This document shows, one piece after another, positions 12,993-23,244 of a stretch of 64,000 nt of DNA. A model generated the notes under the pieces. The model worked only from the letters and a program-made list of their open reading frames with translations, did not search any database and had not been told where the DNA came from. The position numbers and the translations under genes were made by a program. This DNA is from Flaccisagitta enflata (Eukaryota > Chaetognatha > Sagittoidea > Aphragmophora): NCBI GenBank assembly GCA_965153355.1, contig OZ231128.1, positions 2,852,001 to 2,916,000 on the forward strand. The letters run 5' to 3'. Position 1 is the first letter of the stretch. Each line of letters begins with the position of its first letter.

Positions 12993-13440
12993 AGTGTCTC
13001 CATTATTGGAGTGATCATCAAGTTGTCCCCATTGTTGAAGTGATCATCAAGTTGTCCCCGTTGTTGGAGTGATCATCAAGTTGTCCCCATTGTTGGAGTG
13101 ATCATCAAGTTGTCCCCGTTGTTGGAGTGATCATCAAGTTGTCCCCGTTGTTGGAGTGATCATCAAGTTGTCCCCGTTGTTGGAGTGATCATCAAGTTGT
13201 CCCCGTTGTTGGAGTGATCATCAAGTTGTCCCCGTTGTTGGAGTGATCATCAAGTTGTCCCCGTTGTTGGAGTGATCATCAAGTTGTCCCCGTTGTTGGA
13301 GTGATCATCAAGTTGTCCCCGTTGTTGGAGTGATCATCAAGTTGTCCCCATTGTTGGAGTGATCATCTAGTTGTCCCCATTGTTGGAGTGATCATCAAGT
13401 TGTCCCCGTTGTTGGAGTGATCATCAAGTTGTCCCCGTTT
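12993..13440. repeat. 29-bp satellite, about 15 units
   Basis: The unit is TGTTGGAGTGATCATCAAG plus TTGTCCCCGT. The outermost units carry more changes than the central ones, the usual pattern of homogenisation from the middle. There are no variable spacers, so this is not a CRISPR array. Confidence 0.92.
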
Positions 13441-13927
13441 CTTGTACAAAATGTTTGTACAAAATTTTTGTACAAATTTTTGTACAAATTTTTGTACAAA
13501 AATTTTGTACAAATTTTTTGTACAAAATTTTTGTACAAAATTTTTGTACAAATTTTTTGTACAAAATTTTTGTACAAAATTTTTGTACAAAATTTTTGTA
13601 CAAAATTTTTGTACAAAATTTTTGTACAAAATTTTTTGTACAAAATTTTTGTACAAAATTTTTGTACAAAATTTTTGTACAAATTTTTTGTACAAAATTT
13701 TTGTACAAAATTTTTGTACAAAATTTTTGTACAAAATTTTTGTACAAAATTTTTGTACAAAATTTTTGTACAAAATTTTTGTACAAAATTTTTGTACAAA
13801 ATTTTTGTACAAAATTTTTGTACAAAATTTTTGTACAAAATTTTTGTACAAAATTTTTGTACAAAATTTTTGTACAATTTTTTTGTACAATTTTTTTGTA
13901 CAATTTTTTTGTACAAATTTTTTGTAC
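13441..13927. repeat. 13-bp palindromic satellite TTTTTGTACAAAA
   Basis: About 37 near-perfect copies of a 13-bp unit centred on TGTACA. Each unit is its own reverse complement, so the array is palindromic at every register. It has no stop codon in any frame, which explains long open frames on both strands (peptides repeating YKNFVQKFCTKIL). These are not genes. Confidence 0.95.
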
Positions 13928-15612
13928 AAAATCCTCCTCAGTAAAATTTCTAAATCCCCTTTTAAACCCCAGCCTTTAAGCCCCAACCTTTCCTTAAATA
14001 TATGTATCCTTAAAATTCTGTATTTCGGCTTTGTTCCTTTATTTTTGTGTACGGCAGTATTAGTTATATTGAGCCAGACACGAATATTTTGTACTCATTA
14101 GTTGTACAAAAATTTTGTAAAAATTTTATACAAAAATTTTGTACAAAATTTTTGTACAAAATTTTTATTACAAAATTTTAAAAATTTAATACAAAAATTT
14201 TGTACAAAATTCTGTACAAAAATTTTGTACAAAAATTTGTGGATTTCCGTTCCACAGAGAGTTGTCTTTAACATTGGTGCTCCTCCTCCTCCTCCTCCTC
14301 CTCCTCCTCCTCCTCCTCCTCAGTAAAATTTCTAAATCCCCTTTTAAACCCCAGCCTTTAAGCCCCAACCTTTCCTTAAATATATGTATCCTTAAAATTC
14401 TGTATTTCGGCTTTGTTCCTTTATTTTTGTGTACGGCAGTATTAGTTATATTGAGCCAGACACGAATATTTTGTACTCATTAGTTGTACAAAAATTTTGT
14501 ACAAAAATTTTGTACAAAAATTTTGTACAAAAATTTTGTACAAAATTTTTGTACAAAATTTTTGTACAAAATTTTTGTACAAAATTTTTAAAAACTTTTT
14601 TTACAATTTTTTTGTACAATTTTTTTGTACAATTTTTTGTACAAAATCCTCCTCAGTAAAATTTCTAAATCCCCTTTTAAACCCCAGCCTTTAAGCCCCA
14701 ACCTTTCCTTAAATATATGTATCCTTAAAATTCTGTATTTCGGCTTTGTTCCTTTATTTTTGTGTACGGCAGTATTAGTTATATTGAGCCAGACACGAAT
14801 ATTTTGTACTCATTAGTTGTACAAAAATTTTGTACAAAAATTTTGTACAAAAATTTTGTACAAAAATTTTGTACAAAAATTTTGTACAAAAATTTTGTAC
14901 AAAAATTTTGTACAAAATTTTTGTACAAAATTTTTGTACAAAAATTTTGTACAAAAATTCTGTACAAAAATTTTGTACAAAAATTTGTGGATTTCCCTTC
15001 AACAGAGAGTTGTCTTTAACATTGGTGCTCCTCCTCCTCCTCCTCCCCCTCCTCCTCCTCCTCCTCCTCAGTAAAATTTCTAAATCCCCTTTTAAACCCC
15101 AGCCTTTAAGCCCCAACCTTTCCTTAAATATATGTATCCTTAAAATTCTGTATTTTGGCTTTGTTCCTTTATTTTTGTGTACGGCAGTATTAGTTATATT
15201 GAGCCAGACACGAATACTTTGTACTCATTAGTTGTACAAAAATTTTGTACAAAAATTTTGTACAAAAATTTGTGAATTTCCGTTCCACAGAGAGTTGTCT
15301 TTAACATTGGTGCCCCGCCTCCTCCTCCTCCTCCTCAGTAAAATTTCTAAATCCCCTTTTAAACCCCAGCCTTTAAGCCCCAACCTTTCCTTTGATATAT
15401 GTATCCTTAGAATTCTGTATTTCGGCTTTGTTCCTTTATTTTTGTGTACGGCAGTATTAGTTATATTGAGCCAGACACGAATATTTTGTACTCATTAGTT
15501 GTACAAAAATTTTGTACAAAAATTTTGTACAAAAATTTTGTACAAAAATTTTGTACAAAAATTTGTACAAAAATTTTGTACAAAAATTTTGTACAAAATT
15601 TTTGTACAGAAT
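13928..15612. repeat. higher-order repeat: 175-bp module alternating with TTTTTGTACAAAA arrays and CCT repeats
   Basis: A module from CCTCAGTAAAATTTCTAAAT to GTACTCATTAGTTG occurs five times (about 13931-14103, 14320-14486, 14646-14819, 15065-15234, 15333-15501). Between modules lie variable numbers of the 13-bp palindrome, in four intervals a phrase GTGGATTTCC...ACAGAGAGTTG, and a (CCT)n run. The module opens with the phrase TCCCCTTTTAAACCCCAGCC also found at 5475 and 12958, hinting at where it came from. Confidence 0.9.
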
Positions 15613-15689
15613 CCTATTCCCTGGAGAGCTGTCCCCAAAAGCTGGCTTTCCTCGGTGACTATGAAGTAGCCTGTTCGTGTAGTCTGTTA

Positions 15690-16560
15690 CTCTGTTAGTG
15701 TCAAACCCTCTCATATCTTCTGAACCAGGCCTCAGAAGTTTATGAAACTTTACCAGTGTTATTTTTATGTCAATGGGAGCTTGTGTACCAATTTTCAGAA
15801 AAATTCATAAACTTTTACTACCCTTTGCCTATTATTTTTGTAGTAATATTTTACTGGACTTAAGCAATTTACATAGGTAGAGGGTAGTAAAACTATGTGA
15901 ATTTTTTTTTAATTTGGTATACATGTAAAGGGTACTAAATAAACAACCCCTGCAAAATTCGAATTAAATCTGAGGTCTGGTGTAGGAGATATTAGCTTAT
16001 CTATTTATTTAGTAATATGTTACTAAGACTTAGGCGATTTACATAGGTAGAGGGTAGTAAAACTATGTGAATTTTTTTCTAATTTGGTTTACAAGTAAAG
16101 GATGTCAATTGAACAGCCCCTGCAAAATTTGAATTAAATCTGAGGTCTGGTTAATGAGATATTAGCTTATTTATGTAGTAATATGTTGCTAGGACTTCAG
16201 CAGTTTACATAGGCAAAGGGTAGTAAAACCATGTGAATTTTTTTTTTAATTTGGTTTACAGGTAAAGGATTGCAATGGAACTGCCCCTGCAAAATTTGAA
16301 TTAAATCTGAGGTCTGGTTAATGAGATATTAGCTTATTTATGTAGTAATATGTTGCTAGGACTTAGGCAGTGTACAGAGGCAAAGGGTAGTAAAGGTGGG
16401 TGATTTTTTTTTTTTTAATTTGGTATACAGGTAAAGGATTTCAATTGAACAGCTCCTGCAAGATTCGAATTAATTCTGATGTCTGGTTTATGAGATATCA
16501 GCTTATTTATGTAGTAATATTACTATGACTTAGGCAATTTATATAAAGGATTGGAGTTGA
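15690..16560. repeat. about 166-bp degenerate tandem repeat, four units plus a leader
   Basis: The phrase TAGTAATATGTTxCTAxGACTT returns at about 15845, 16010, 16175, 16341 and 16512. The leader at 15700-15845 is related to the last 120 bp of the window (CCCTTTGCCTATTATTTTTG in both), so this is a dispersed family. Confidence 0.8.
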
Positions 16561-16639
16561 TGAATTTTTTTACTTGCTCATTCATTACGTTTTGATTTTT
16601 TCTTAAGGTTTGCCATCATGGATTTCAAGATTCATCTTC

Positions 16640-16908
16640 ATTCTTCAACTACTGTCATCATCTTCAACTACTGTCATCATCTTCAACTACTGCCATCACC
16701 TTCAACTACTGTCATCACCTTCAACTACTGTCATCACCTTCAACTACTGTCATCACCTTCAACTACTGTCATCACCTTCAACTACTGTCATCACCTTCAA
16801 CTACTGTCATCACCTTCAACTACTGTCATCACCTTCAACTACTGTCATCACCTTCAACTACTGTCATCACCTTCAACTACTGTCATCACCTTCAACTACT
16901 GTCATCAC
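16640..16908. repeat. 19-bp minisatellite, about 14 units
   Basis: The unit is CAACTACTGTCATCACCTT. The first three units carry single substitutions and the rest are nearly identical. It is followed by an A/T homopolymer-rich stretch (16910-17075) with a run of over 30 T. Confidence 0.95.
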
Positions 16909-17036
16909 TTTTTTTGAAATTTTTGAAATTTTTAAATTTTTAAAAAAATTTTTTTAAATTTTTTTTGAAAAAAATTTTTAAAATTTTTTTGAAAAAATTT
17001 TTTGAATTTTTTTTTTTGAATTTTAATTTTTTTTCA

Positions 17037-17072
<36 letters not shown>

Positions 17073-17088
17073 TCTTGTATTTTCTGGA

Positions 17089-17156
17089 GTCGCGTTTACG
17101 CGACGAGAAAGCTTCAAAAATTACAGTCCCCAGTCGGGGACTGTAATTTTGAAGCT
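17089..17156. repeat. two adjacent hairpins followed by a T-run
   Basis: GTCGCGTTTACGCGAC (17089-17104) is a perfect short hairpin like those ending the dispersed family. It is followed by a long stem of about 21 bp (17110-17131 against 17136-17156, one bulged A, loop AGTC) and then TTTTTT. There is no neighbouring element body. Confidence 0.8.
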
Positions 17157-17169
17157 TTTTTAGGGTTAG

Positions 17170-17884
17170 GTGATGGTTATAAATGGACAATCCCACTCCC
17201 CCTAGCTTTCCATAATTAGATAGTCATAAAAGCATAAGATGGTCAGTACTGCCCCTGTGTTTGTAGTGATGAGATGGTGATAGGGCCTTGGAGGGGTAGA
17301 TGACCCATATAACCTTGCTCAGATTCTGATCTTGGGGTTCAAAGTTAGAAAATAGGGCACATAGAAAATCAGAGCCGGTTTCATCAGTGATTTGGGGGTT
17401 GTGAGGGCTGATTTAGACGGCTTTATTCTGCATTAACTTTCAATGTTTTGAGCTAAAAATTGGCAAAATTGAAATTAGCGAAAGGGATGTGAATATGGAG
17501 GGCTTTAGAAGCTGATTCTAGGGATGGTAGGGATTTTTAAAGGAAAACCCTGATTATAGAGCTGAAATGGCTCATTCAGCGCTGATTTTCAATGCTTCTG
17601 AGTTGAATGATATGGGGTTTAAAGGATAATAATAGGACAAGAATGGCAATTTAGAGGGCTAGAAAAGCTAATTTGCGGCTTGAGAGGGCTAAAATCGGTC
17701 TTGGAAGAGGGATGGATGAAAAACTGAAAACTATCCTGTGTGGCATCACAGGTCATCTGTCCCTCTGGGGCTGCTGCCCAAAGACATACCACAGGAGCCC
17801 TTGGAAGCCGAAGTCAATAGGTAACAAAGAGGGCTGCTCTCGGAAATGCCAAAAAATCACCTCAGTTTTCCTTTATCTTTCCAG
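17170..17884. repeat. dispersed repeat with a copy near 62660-62930
   Basis: Shares ordered phrases with 62660-62930, such as GGCTCATTCAGCGCTGATTTTCAATG here against GGCTTATTCAATGCTAATTTTCAATG there (quoted loosely), and GAGGCTxGAxAAGCTAATTT. No convincing exon is visible between the repeat and the PPT2 acceptor. Confidence 0.5.
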
Positions 17885-18051
17885 TATCAAAGTTCCTGTT
17901 TGATTGGTACATGCGATCAAAGTATGACGTTTGGAAATATGTATACACAAGTTGGGGTCAGTCATTTTCTTTTGCCAACTACTGGAAAGACCCATATCAT
18001 TACACTGAATATTTAAGGATAAACCATTACCTCCCCGTCCTTGACAACGAG
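17885..18051 (+). CDS. PPT2: PPT2-like exon (first visible)
   Basis: Pyrimidine-rich acceptor TTTATCTTTCCAG, donor GAG/GTAAGC. It enters in phase with two bases of a split codon and encodes 55 codons, including [19 protein letters not shown] and [13 protein letters not shown]. It ends on a codon boundary with DNE. Confidence 0.85.
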
Positions 18052-20633
18052 GTAAGCGCTCAAGAAGATCTTATTTTTTTTTTCTGTATCCACATGATTG
18101 GGGGCAATGGAGCATTCAACATACAGATTCTCTTATTTCTAGTCGGGGTCACGCGACTCAAGAACATGCCTTGTACATCTGTCAGTTGGTCGGTCTGTTA
18201 GTCCGGTCTAGGGGCGGGGAGAGAAATGGCGGGCCTCTCGACTAGCCCCTTGGACCCCCCCCCCTATTCTCCCTTCCCCCCATGTTTCGCAACTGTACAT
18301 CCCGATTTGTTTATCCGTCTATCGCTCAGTTGGTCGCTCCGTATCACTATTCATTTTTTTTATGTTATACATACAATAAAGTATGATAATCATTTTACTT
18401 TTTTTAGTCTTGAGGGGGGTCTGAATTAGTAAAACCCTCTGAGTGGAAGAATATGGCTGTGATTTGTAACCATTACGGGCTGTACAGAAAAAAGAACAAG
18501 TAATCCAAACAATTATGTCTTTTTTTAGTCGCATGCGCGCGACTCTACAACCTACTCCATCCTTCTGTTGGTCCGTCCGTCTGTCAGTAGCGCTTTGCTT
18601 TTTTTTTGCCGTTTAATGTTATTTTAAGTCATTTTAAATCATTTTAAGTCATTTTAAGTCAATTTACATTTAGTCTTAGTCTTTTGGTCTTTTAGCGTTT
18701 TAGTCTTTTGGTCTAATAGTCTTAACAACCGCACGCGACTGTAAGGTGTTGGCCTTGTTTTCAAATTGTTTTCTACTTCTACAAGGGCCTGTTTCTTATT
18801 TGAGTAAGGGACCATTTAAGAGTGACTATATCTCTATAAAATATTTGGGTTTTCACCAATGAATGGGTATAAGCTTGTACCGAAATGACAATAAACAATA
18901 AAATCAGAACTCCACAAGTAGTTCTTATTGTGGGGCTGTCTTGGGCTTCCAATGACATCACTTTTGGTCTGAAAAAATTGCATCTTGCTGTCCGCGCCTT
19001 ACCTTGAATTTTCCTTCAGCCTAATGGAAACCAAAAATTTCAAAGTGCTTAAATCTCTGTTTTGACTGCAGATTTGAAATCTGCAGAAAAAACTGTTAAT
19101 TGATAGTGCTTTCCTTTTTTCAATATTCCAACAAAGAGGTGCTCAAAATAAGTGTCAAAGTTTGCAAAACTTACTTTTCTCTTTTATTTATATATAAAAT
19201 CGCCGAACTTACCTTTTTTTGATATCTTTAAGATGAATTTTGACTATGATCCTGAAGGAATATTGAAAAAAGGAAAGCACTTTCAATTAACAGTTTTTTT
19301 CTGCTGATTTCAAATCTGCAGTCAAAACAGAGATTTAAGCACTTTGAAATTTTTGGTTTCCCATAGGCTGAAGGTAAGGCGCGGACAGCAAGATGCAAAT
19401 TTTTCAAACCAAAATTGATGCCATTAGAAGCCCAAGACAGCCCCACAACAAGAACTACTTGTAGAATTCTGATTTTATTGCTTTTAGTCATTTAGGTACA
19501 AGCTAATGGGTATTGTTTTGTTCTAACTGGGGCCCCTCTACTCTTAATTTTTTTTTTCATATTTTTCTTTTGGTTTTCTTTTAGTTTTTTTTTTTTCGTT
19601 TTTTTTTTCTCTTTCTCTTCTTTTCCTTCCCCCGCCCCTTTTTCTCACCTTCCTTTCCTTCCCCCCGCCCCTTTTTCTCTCCTTCCTTTCCTTTTTTCCT
19701 TTTGATTCTTTTTTTCTCTGTTTTTTCTTTTTACCCTCTTTTCTTTCTTCTTTTTCTCTCAGGACCCCCCTGGGCCCCCCATATTGTATGTGGGTGTCCC
19801 CCCCCCTAGTCACGTCACATTTTTGAATTGCGAGCGGTTTTGGCATTGCTGCCCCTGCCCCCAAAAAATGTGAATTTTTTTGGCTACCCATCCGTGATTG
19901 GGGGGGAGTGTATACGGCCTTGTTTTTTATCAATGTATGTTGTAAATTTGTATGGAAAAGCAAGTTTTAAGGCACTGATCCATCTGCCTTTTGTCCATTT
20001 AGGTCAATCATCCAAATGCGGAGCGATACAAGACAAACTTTTTGAGGACAAAGAGGATTGTGCTTATTGGGGGAAAAGATGATGGCGTGATTGAACCATG
20101 GCAATCTTGTCACTTTGGCTTTCATCCAAATGGATCTGATAGGACTGTGCTTCACTTCAATGAAACAAGAGCGTAAGTCAAAAGAGGGCTTGACCAAGGG
20201 CCAATGATAAGTGCTTAGACAGACAGATTTGTGGAATCCACAATTTGGATGCATCAGCATCTGTTAATATTGTTAATATACACAAGCACAGGCCCTCGGG
20301 AGATGATTTAATAACGATTATATATTTCATCTACCCATCAAGGGACAAGATAACAGGAAAGACGGTTGTATATCTTTTGAATGATCACAAAAACACACTC
20401 ACTTTCTAACTTAGCTAGGACCCGTGTGTAGTTGGATATTGGTGATCAATTTAGTGTATATGCAAACCATAATCATTTTGTTCAAAATTGACAGATACAC
20501 CGAAGATTGGTATGGATTAAAAACTCTACACTCACGTGGTGGTATCGCGATTCATTCTATCCCTGGAGTAGAACACTTACAATGGCATCAAGCAGAGCCT
20601 GTTTTTCAAGAGGCTGTTTTACCATACTTATGA
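17885..20633 (+). CDS. PPT2: palmitoyl-protein thioesterase 2 homologue, three 3' exons (5' part not found)
   Basis: Members of this family are lysosomal serine hydrolases that cleave fatty-acyl thioesters; PPT2 differs from PPT1 in substrate range. The exons 17885-18051, 20003-20172 and 20495-20633 join in frame across GTAAGC...TTTAG and GTAAGT...GACAG introns. They encode about 158 C-terminal residues. The blocks [56 protein letters not shown] and GVEHLQWH follow the order seen in PPT2 proteins. The DD of KDDGV and the His of EHLQWH sit where the family has its catalytic Asp and His. The exons carrying the Gly-x-Ser-x-Gly nucleophile motif and the signal peptide are not visible upstream in this window, so the gene either begins beyond the window or is truncated. 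Confidence 0.88.
18138..18360 (+). mobile_element. decayed hairpin-ended element fragment
   Basis: Opens with CTAGTCGGGGTCACGCGACT, followed by GTCAGTTGGTCGGTCTGTTAGTCCGG and more GTCGCTCCGT motifs (quoted in pieces). No right end with GGCCTTGTT is present. Lies in the PPT2 intron. Confidence 0.45.
18526..18760 (+). mobile_element. hairpin-ended dispersed element, AAGTCATTTTA subfamily
   Basis: Left AGTCGCATGCGCGCGACT after a T-run, central GTCCGTCCGTCTGTC, repeated CATTTTAAGT, right ACCGCACGCGACTG then GGCCTTGTTTT. Lies in the PPT2 intron. Confidence 0.7.
18800..19550. mobile_element. foldback (MITE-like) element with arms of about 250 bp
   Basis: 18830-19135 is nearly the reverse complement of 19240-19530: ATAAGCTTGTACC, TGGGGCTGTCTTGGGCTTC, GCTGTCCGCGCCTTACCTT and TTTGACTGCAGATTTGAAA all recur inverted. 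Exact termini and target duplication are unclear. Lies in the PPT2 intron. Confidence 0.7.
19551..19800. repeat. pyrimidine-rich low-complexity tract
   Basis: T/C-rich with repeated CCTTCCTTTCCTT and CCCCGCCCCTTTTTCTC. The Lys/Glu/Arg-rich open frame on the minus strand is low-complexity translation. Confidence 0.75.
19806..19930 (+). mobile_element. right-end fragment of a hairpin-ended element
   Basis: Contains TTGCGAGCGGTTTTGGCATTG, GCTGCCCCTGCCC and ends GTGTATACGGCCTTGTTTTT. The microsatellite and most of the left part are missing. Lies in the PPT2 intron. Confidence 0.5.
20003..20172 (+). CDS. PPT2: PPT2-like exon (middle)
   Basis: Acceptor TTGTCCATTTAG, donor GAGC/GTAAGT (phase 2). 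It encodes [38 protein letters not shown] and [16 protein letters not shown]. This is the block with the probable catalytic Asp. Confidence 0.88.
20495..20633 (+). CDS. PPT2: PPT2-like terminal exon
   Basis: Acceptor AAAATTGACAG. One base completes the codon split by the previous intron, then [20 protein letters not shown] and [15 protein letters not shown], ending PYL and TGA at 20631-20633. The His of GVEHLQWH is the probable catalytic His. Confidence 0.88.
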
Positions 20634-21182
20634 TTTTGAAATCAAGAGGCAAATTTACATGTACCATCCTTTGTTATTACATATACCATCCTTTATTAGA
20701 TGTGCCAATCATTACTAATTTTTTGCTGAAGGTTATATAGTTACCGTGAACTTCTGATTTATATGACAAGTGGAACAATATCCCTCACTAAACCCAAACT
20801 GAGAAATATGCAAGAGGGCCTTGTGAGTCTAACTCAAAACACTTATGCTAACCAAAAATAGATAAGCGTAAAGATTGTTACCTGTTCAAAAAAAATTCAA
20901 CAAATCACCCAACAGCAACATTATTAAGAAACCATACCCTTTAAGGATAAAATCGAGGTCAAGCTTAATGTGACAGCCGGACATTCTAATCCAATGTACT
21001 GAGTAGTATGACAAGTGGAACAATGTCCCTCACTAAACCCAAACTGAGAAATATGGAAGAGGGCCTTGTGTCATACCTTGGACTAGAATGTCCAGCAGTC
21101 GCTCCAAGCAATTTTATCCTATTGTATGATTTCATAACAATGTTGGCCTTGGGTGAACGGTTGAATTTTGGTTAAACAGGTA
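20634..21182. repeat. two direct copies of an approximately 65-bp segment downstream of PPT2
   Basis: GACAAGTGGAACAAT...CTCACTAAACCCAAACTGAG...GAGGGCCTTGTG occurs at 20763-20826 and 21008-21072, and inverted at about 23385-23460 beyond the nested transposons. The flanking inverted copies suggest that an older element encloses the younger insertions. Confidence 0.6.
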
Positions 21183-23244
21183 CAGTAGATGTCGTCTAGA
21201 CTTGGAAATATGGGCACGCTAAAAAAAGACCAAATTGGTTTGTTACCGGTTTGTGAAATTAAAAAACCACCGAATTTTTTTTTCATGACATCATGCCGGT
21301 TCAGTGGTTTGACTCCCGGTTTGTGTATTTTGGCTTTTTCCTACAGGTTTGTGTTTGTATGCAGTGGTTTGTAAAAACCGCTGCTTTTGTTGGGGTGGTT
21401 TGCAACCGGTTCTTTAAAAAAAAAAAAAAATATCATTGGTTTTTAAAAAACTACCGAATTTATCTTGGAAGCCGATTGCACAAAATGTTAAATATTTGCA
21501 TAGTTATCCTTGGTTTGAGGAATTTTTTGGGGCCCTCTGTTTTTCCGCAGGTTTGCAATAACCCACATTTTTTATGAAATCGGTTTGTTAAATTCCTGAA
21601 GTGGTTTATGATGTTGCATTGGTTTGACTCCGGTTTTAAAAATTTCCCCAAACGAACCTTGGTTTATGGAAAAATTTTTGGGGGCCCTCCCCCTCTTCTT
21701 GGTTTTGCGGCTGGTTTTCAACAACCAACATCGTATGTAAAAACGGTTTTCTAAATACCAGAATTGGTTTTTGACATGTCGTCGGTTTCCAAAATAGAAA
21801 CGGTGGTTAGTCGAAACCACCGATTTTATTCTTAAGCCCACAAATATTTTTCCTTGGTTTCTCAATTTTGGATTTGGTTTGGATTTTTTAGAAAACCACC
21901 GAATTTTTTTGAAAGCCGAAGGAAATACTTTTTGTTTTGTAAATAATTTTCCTTGGTTTGTAAACGTGTTTTTTGTCCAGGTCGCCTTTTTTGATTTTGT
22001 GGTAGGTTTTTAACACCCGACAGGTCTTATGAAATTGGTTTTCACTATTTTTTTTTTAAAAAAATAGGAAAAAAAAAATTTCATAAAAAATTGGTTTTTT
22101 ATTTTTTCTCATGGGTTTGTATTAAACTAATGAAATATTCAAGTTGCCAAGGTATATAACAATGTCTTTTTTTTACAAACCAATTTCCGCTCATTTTGGT
22201 CAATTATAACAAAACTCTCAGTAGCCTTAAACTCTCACGACAAGGAAAATGGCCAAGGGGTTAAAGGACTTCGCTTCACATCCAAAGGTACCAAGTTCGA
22301 TTCTCACAACTACCAGGTAAATTGAATGATGTTTGAAATTAAACACACGCACACACTCACACACACACACACACTCACACACACTCACACACACTCACAC
22401 ACATACACACACACACCTTTACATTTTACAAACTAAAGTAGTATATTCCTTGGTTTGTTTACAAACCAAGGTAGTATATTCCTTGGTTTGTGAACCGCTG
22501 GGGTGGTTTTTAAAAAAAAAGCCGCGGGGCGCGGGCCGCGGGGCGCCAACAAACCACGCAAGGTTACCGCAAACCATAGGGAAAACTTTATGGTTTGTTA
22601 AATTTCAAAGCGGCCAAAGTAGCATTCAGTGGTTTGTACAAACCACTGCAAGAAAAAAAGTCCCTACGAAAAATACACAAACCGGTAACAAACCACTGTG
22701 GTTTTTTTTTAGCGTGGGGGAATTCACTACAGGCAAACAAATATACTTGAGAGACTGATATTTAGAATATAAGCTAATAAAAGGGTGTTTGTTGCTATGG
22801 AAACATATTTCTATGTATTTACGCTTAAATATTAATATTTTGAGAAATTTTTTGAGGGAACATTGTTTAAAATAAAATTTGCAACAACTTTCCCACAATA
22901 TGTTCTGTAAGAATATTGCTCGTTTAGCCATTGATAGCGAGCGTAACTATGTGTGACAGCCCTGTGATGCTCCCTAGCAACCACCAAATGAGCGATATTG
23001 GCTTACAGAACATATTTTTAGAAAGTTGTAGCATATTCTATTTTAAACAATGTTCCCTCAAAAAATTTCTCAAAATATTGATACTTTAGTGTAAATACAT
23101 GGAAATGTGTTTCTATGGCAACCAACACCCATGAGCAATAAAGCATCCTTTTATTAGTTAACATTTTAAATATCAGTGTCTTAGGTTTATTTGTCTTCCT
23201 GTAATGAATTCCCCCATATTTCCAAGACTAGACGACATCTACTG
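21183..23244. mobile_element. mariner-like MITE (TIR CAGTAGATGTCGTCTAGACT), split by a nested element
   Basis: Inverted ends CAGTAGATGTCGTCTAGACT and AGACTAGACGACATCTACTG are flanked by TA at 21181-21182 and 23245-23246. Removing the nested 1.5 kb insertion leaves about 557 bp, close to the 534 bp of the related copy at 57687. Internal phrases (GGAATTCACTACAGGCAAAC, GTTGCTATGGAAACAT) are shared with that copy. TA duplication and CAG...CTG ends fit Tc1/mariner-type non-autonomous elements. Confidence 0.85.
21215..22716. mobile_element. CACTA-like non-autonomous element nested in the MITE
   Basis: Ends CACGCTAAAAAAAGACCA and TGGTTTTTTTTTAGCGTG, with inner inverted CGGTTTGTGxAA/CACAAACCGGTAACA, and flanking GGG on both sides (21212-21214, 22717-22719). 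CAC...GTG termini, a 3-bp duplication and dozens of GGTTTGT/AACCACC subterminal motifs fit the CACTA (EnSpm) design. There is no transposase frame. A (CA)n tract lies at 22345-22415. Confidence 0.75.

Noticed and set aside
12993-13440. CRISPR-like look of regularly repeated 29-bp units
   Set aside because: Units are contiguous with no variable spacers, and the surrounding genome is clearly eukaryotic.
13363-15231. Many long open frames on both strands encoding YKNFVQKFCTKIL-type peptides
   Set aside because: They are translations of a stop-free 13-bp palindromic satellite; every frame on both strands is open.
17673-17903. Possible extra PPT2 exon encoding HLSLWGCCPKTYHRSPWK with a GTAACA donor
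   Set aside because: The stretch resembles the dispersed repeat at 62660-63010 and does not match the expected PPT2 block (around the Ser-Ser-Pro segment).
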